Program-made: the position numbers and the translations under genes
Shown here: in pieces, positions 7,140 to 9,080 of the stretch
How positions within the stretch are numbered: position 1 is the stretch's first letter
How the letters are laid out: each line of letters begins with the position of its first letter
Source of the DNA: an uncultured Clostridia bacterium
GTDB lineage: Bacteria > Bacillota > Clostridia > Lachnospirales > Lachnospiraceae
Length of the DNA stretch: 9,080 nt
Assembly: GCA_946405675.1 (NCBI GenBank)
Contig: CAMJIC010000095.1
Coordinates: 1 to 9,080, forward strand
Reading direction: 5' to 3'
The notes under the pieces: model-generated
Seen by the model: only the letters and a program-made list of their open reading frames with translations
Told to the model about the DNA's origin: nothing
The model's database searches: none

Positions 7140-8537
7140 ATGATGGATCTGGATTACGGTAAGATCAGAGAAGCTGCAGAAGGATATAAGAAGGAGATGT
7201 CCGCTTTCCTGCGCGCCATGATCTCTCATCCAAGTGAGAGCTGCGAGGAAAAGGACGTTGTCATGTGCATCAAGGCTGAGATGGAAAAGGTCGGCTTCGA
7301 TAAAGTCGAAATCGACGGTCTGGGGAATGTAATCGGATGGGCCGGCAAGAACGGCGATATCGGTGATGACAAGAAGATCATTGCCATTGACGGGCATATT
7401 GATACGGTGGGGATCGGAAACCGTGACAACTGGACGCAGGATCCCTATGAAGGCTGGGAGGATGAGGATGTCATCTACGGAAGGGGAGGTTCCGACCAGG
7501 AAGGCGGGACGGCCTCGGCTGTATATGCCGTGAAGATCATGAAGGAGATGGATCTGATTCCTGAGGGATACAAGGTCATGGTGGTCGGCTCTGTCATGGA
7601 GGAGGACTGTGACGGCCTGTGCTGGCAGTATATTGTCAACAAGGACAAGATCCGCCCGGAGTTTGTCATTTCCACGGAACCGACGGACGGCGGCATTTAC
7701 AGGGGTCACAGGGGGCGCATGGAGATCCGCGTGGACGTACACGGCGTTTCCTGCCATGGAAGCGCGCCGGAGCGCGGGGACAATGCGATCTATAAGATGG
7801 CGGATATCATCAATGATGTCCGTGCGCTGAACAACAACGGCTGTAGTGATTCCACCCAGATCAAAGGACTGGTAAAGATGCTGGATCCGAAGTATAACCC
7901 GGAGCACTATGAGGACGCCAGGTTCCTGGGCCGCGGCACCTGCACGGTCTCCCAGATCTTTTACACTTCTCCGAGCCGCTGCGCTGTGGCGGATTCCTGC
8001 GCGATCTCCATCGACCGCCGCATGACGGCAGGAGAGACCTGGGACAGCTGCCTGAAGGAGATAGAGGAACTTCCCTCCGTGAAGAAGTATGGGGAGGATG
8101 TGAAGGTTTCCATGTACATGTATGCCCGGCCGGCATGGACGGGTGAGGTCTACGAGACGGAGGCTTATTTCCCCACCTGGATCAACAAAGAAAACGCGGC
8201 CCATGTCAAGTGCCTGGTAGATGCGCATAAGGCGTTGTACGGAGACCACAGGATGGGGCCGGAGAGCCAGAAGGAACTGCGCGACCGCCCGCTGATTGAT
8301 AAGTGGACTTTCTCGACGAATGGCGTTGCGATCCAGGGACGCTACGGGATTCCCTGCGTCGGCTTTGGACCGGGCGCGGAGAGCCAGGCCCATGCGCCCA
8401 ATGAGATCACATGGAAGCAGGATCTGGTGCGTGTGTGCGCAGTCCTGACTGCGGCAATCCCGCTTTATGTAACAGAAGAGAAGACGGATGATGTGACTGT
8501 TTTCCGGGCAGGAAAGACAGATAATGAGATTCTGTAA
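7140..8537 (+). CDS. ygeY: YgeY, M20-family zinc-type metallohydrolase of the purine-degradation cluster
   Basis: The protein has 465 residues and is strongly similar along its length to E. coli YgeY (about 400). All expected M20 di-metal residues are visible: His 86 and Asp 88 in GHIDTVG, bridging Asp 119 in SDQEGG, catalytic Glu 154 and metal ligand Glu 155 in MEEDCDGL, Glu 180 in STEPTD, His 206 in CHGSAPERGDN of the lid/dimerisation domain, and His 418 in HAPNE. It should therefore be an active cytoplasmic peptidase/deacylase-type enzyme. Compared with the E. coli protein as remembered, the extra length lies mainly in a stretch before FLGRGT (about residues 225-258), a segment before LIDKWTF, and a C-terminal tail. 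Older annotations call it a peptidase or acetylornithine deacetylase-like enzyme. In this cluster, hydrolysis of a ureido- or diaminopropionate-type intermediate is more likely, by inference. It has its own promoter upstream. Confidence 0.96.
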   Translation: MMDLDYGKIREAAEGYKKEMSAFLRAMISHPSESCEEKDVVMCIKAEMEKVGFDKVEIDGLGNVIGWAGKNGDIGDDKKIIAIDGHIDTVGIGNRDNWTQDPYEGWEDEDVIYGRGGSDQEGGTASAVYAVKIMKEMDLIPEGYKVMVVGSVMEEDCDGLCWQYIVNKDKIRPEFVISTEPTDGGIYRGHRGRMEIRVDVHGVSCHGSAPERGDNAIYKMADIINDVRALNNNGCSDSTQIKGLVKMLDPKYNPEHYEDARFLGRGTCTVSQIFYTSPSRCAVADSCAISIDRRMTAGETWDSCLKEIEELPSVKKYGEDVKVSMYMYARPAWTGEVYETEAYFPTWINKENAAHVKCLVDAHKALYGDHRMGPESQKELRDRPLIDKWTFSTNGVAIQGRYGIPCVGFGPGAESQAHAPNEITWKQDLVRVCAVLTAAIPLYVTEEKTDDVTVFRAGKTDNEIL

Positions 8538-8548
8538 AGAGAGAGTAA

Positions 8549-8572
8549 CTGTTCAGAACACGTTCTGAACAG
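8549..8572 (+). repeat. 24-bp near-perfect palindrome between ygeY and ygeW
   Basis: CTGTTCAGAAC (8549-8559) and GTTCTGAACAG (8562-8572) are perfect 11-base inverted copies around the two-base centre AC. As DNA it is a good operator for a dimeric regulator. As RNA it would form a 10-bp stem with loop CACG. No T-run follows, so it is not an ordinary intrinsic terminator. It lies 28 bases before the ygeW start and could set the ratio of the two gene products. Confidence 0.6.
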
Positions 8573-8587
8573 CTCCTTACAAGAGAG

Positions 8588-8593
8588 AGAGGA
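8588..8593 (+). promoter_or_regulatory. Ribosome binding site of ygeW
   Basis: AGAGGA ends six bases before ATG 8600, a good fit for a Bacillota start. Confidence 0.75.
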
Positions 8594-8599
8594 TAAAAG

Positions 8600-9080
8600 A
8601 TGGACAAAGGATTACAGGCATTCATCGACAAGTTGAATACGCTGAAGTTTGGTGACATGTATGAGAATGATTTCTTCTTCACCTGGGACAAGACAGATGA
8701 CGAGATCATGGCAGTATTTACCGTGGCGGATGCCCTCAGGCATCTGAGGGAGCAGAATATTTCGACCAGGATCTTTGATTCGGGGCTTGGAATCTCCATT
8801 TTCCGTGACAATTCCACAAGAACCAGGTTTTCGTTTGCCTCGGCATGCAACCTGCTGGGCCTTGCGGTTCAGGACCTGGATGAGAAGAAGAGCCAGATCG
8901 CCCATGGCGAAACGGTGCGGGAAACCGCGAACATGGTTTCCTTCATGGCGGATGTCATCGGAATCAGGGATGATATGTACATCGGAAAGGGGCATACCTA
9001 CCAGAAGACGGTTGTGGATGCCGTCGCCAGGGGATACAAGGATGGGATTCTGGAACAGAAGCCGACGCTTGTGAACCTGC
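8600..9080 (+). CDS. ygeW: YgeW, aspartate/ornithine carbamoyltransferase-family protein (N-terminal part; 3' end outside window)
   Basis: ATG 8600 follows a clear RBS, and the frame stays open to the right edge, giving 160 of the roughly 400 residues of the family. It shows the carbamoyl-phosphate-binding motif STRTR at residues 72-76 inside FRDNSTRTRFS. It also has KSQIAHGETVRETANM near 98-112 and GIRDDMY at 121-127, all shared with E. coli YgeW. This is the N-terminal carbamoyl-phosphate domain; the amino-substrate domain is not visible. Family knowledge: YgeW is a transcarbamylase relative that is not a normal ornithine or aspartate enzyme. Inference: here it would act catabolically, moving a carbamoyl group from a ureido intermediate to phosphate, so that carbamate kinase can make ATP. 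It is 62 bases downstream of ygeY, with the palindrome between them and no convincing promoter, so it is probably co-transcribed with ygeY. Confidence 0.95.
   Translation, partial: MDKGLQAFIDKLNTLKFGDMYENDFFFTWDKTDDEIMAVFTVADALRHLREQNISTRIFDSGLGISIFRDNSTRTRFSFASACNLLGLAVQDLDEKKSQIAHGETVRETANMVSFMADVIGIRDDMYIGKGHTYQKTVVDAVARGYKDGILEQKPTLVNL

Noticed and set aside
7098..8393. Minus-strand open frame of about 430 codons opposite ygeY
   Set aside because: It is a shadow of ygeY codon bias, with no domain or RBS; the plus strand encodes a full M20 enzyme.
8775..9074. Plus-strand frame of 99 codons inside the last gene
   Set aside because: It is out of frame with the YgeW reading frame starting at 8600, which has an RBS and the STRTR motif.

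Overview
The window carries five same-strand genes that match, in order, ssnA (C-terminal part only), ygfK, a selenium-dependent-type xanthine dehydrogenase (xdh), ygeY and ygeW (N-terminal part only). All five were recognised by comparing the translations with remembered family sequences; no search was run. The same families cluster in Escherichia coli (ygeW-ygeX-ygeY ... xdhD-ygfK-ssnA) and in many anaerobic gut bacteria, where the cluster is associated with anaerobic breakdown of purines including uric acid. The system is therefore known at the level of gene content. The less ordinary parts are in the gaps between genes.

Organism: most likely an anaerobic Bacillota (Clostridia, for example a GC-rich Lachnospiraceae-like gut bacterium). 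Reasons are the strong GGAGG-type ribosome binding sites, a moderately high GC content, and a single fused [2Fe-2S]/molybdopterin xanthine dehydrogenase like those of clostridia. The exact taxon cannot be read from the window.

Layout: 1-645 ssnA (enters from the left edge); 646-737 short gap with long hairpin E1; 738-3731 ygfK; 3732-3958 gap with hairpin E2, related to E1, followed by a terminator-like hairpin; 3959-7057 xdh; 7054-7139 an internal sigma-A-type promoter overlapping the xdh stop codon, an A9 run, an inverted repeat and a strong RBS; 7140-8537 ygeY; 8538-8599 gap with a 24-bp near-perfect palindrome; 8600-9080 ygeW (leaves at the right edge). No tRNA, rRNA, CRISPR, insertion sequence or phage sequence was seen. 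No minus-strand gene is convincing.

How the genes may work together (partly inference): xdh carries two [2Fe-2S] clusters and the molybdopterin domain but no FAD domain, and would oxidise or reduce a purine ring. YgfK, with one FAD, one NAD(P) and several [4Fe-4S] motifs, is the obvious neighbouring electron carrier. SsnA is an amidohydrolase that could deaminate or open a purine-derived ring. YgeY (M20 metallohydrolase) and YgeW (carbamoyltransferase family) would process ureido/carbamoyl intermediates further down. A carbamoyltransferase running in reverse could give carbamoyl phosphate and hence ATP. The repeated hairpins ahead of ygfK and xdh suggest that both of the large redox genes answer to the same RNA-level signal.
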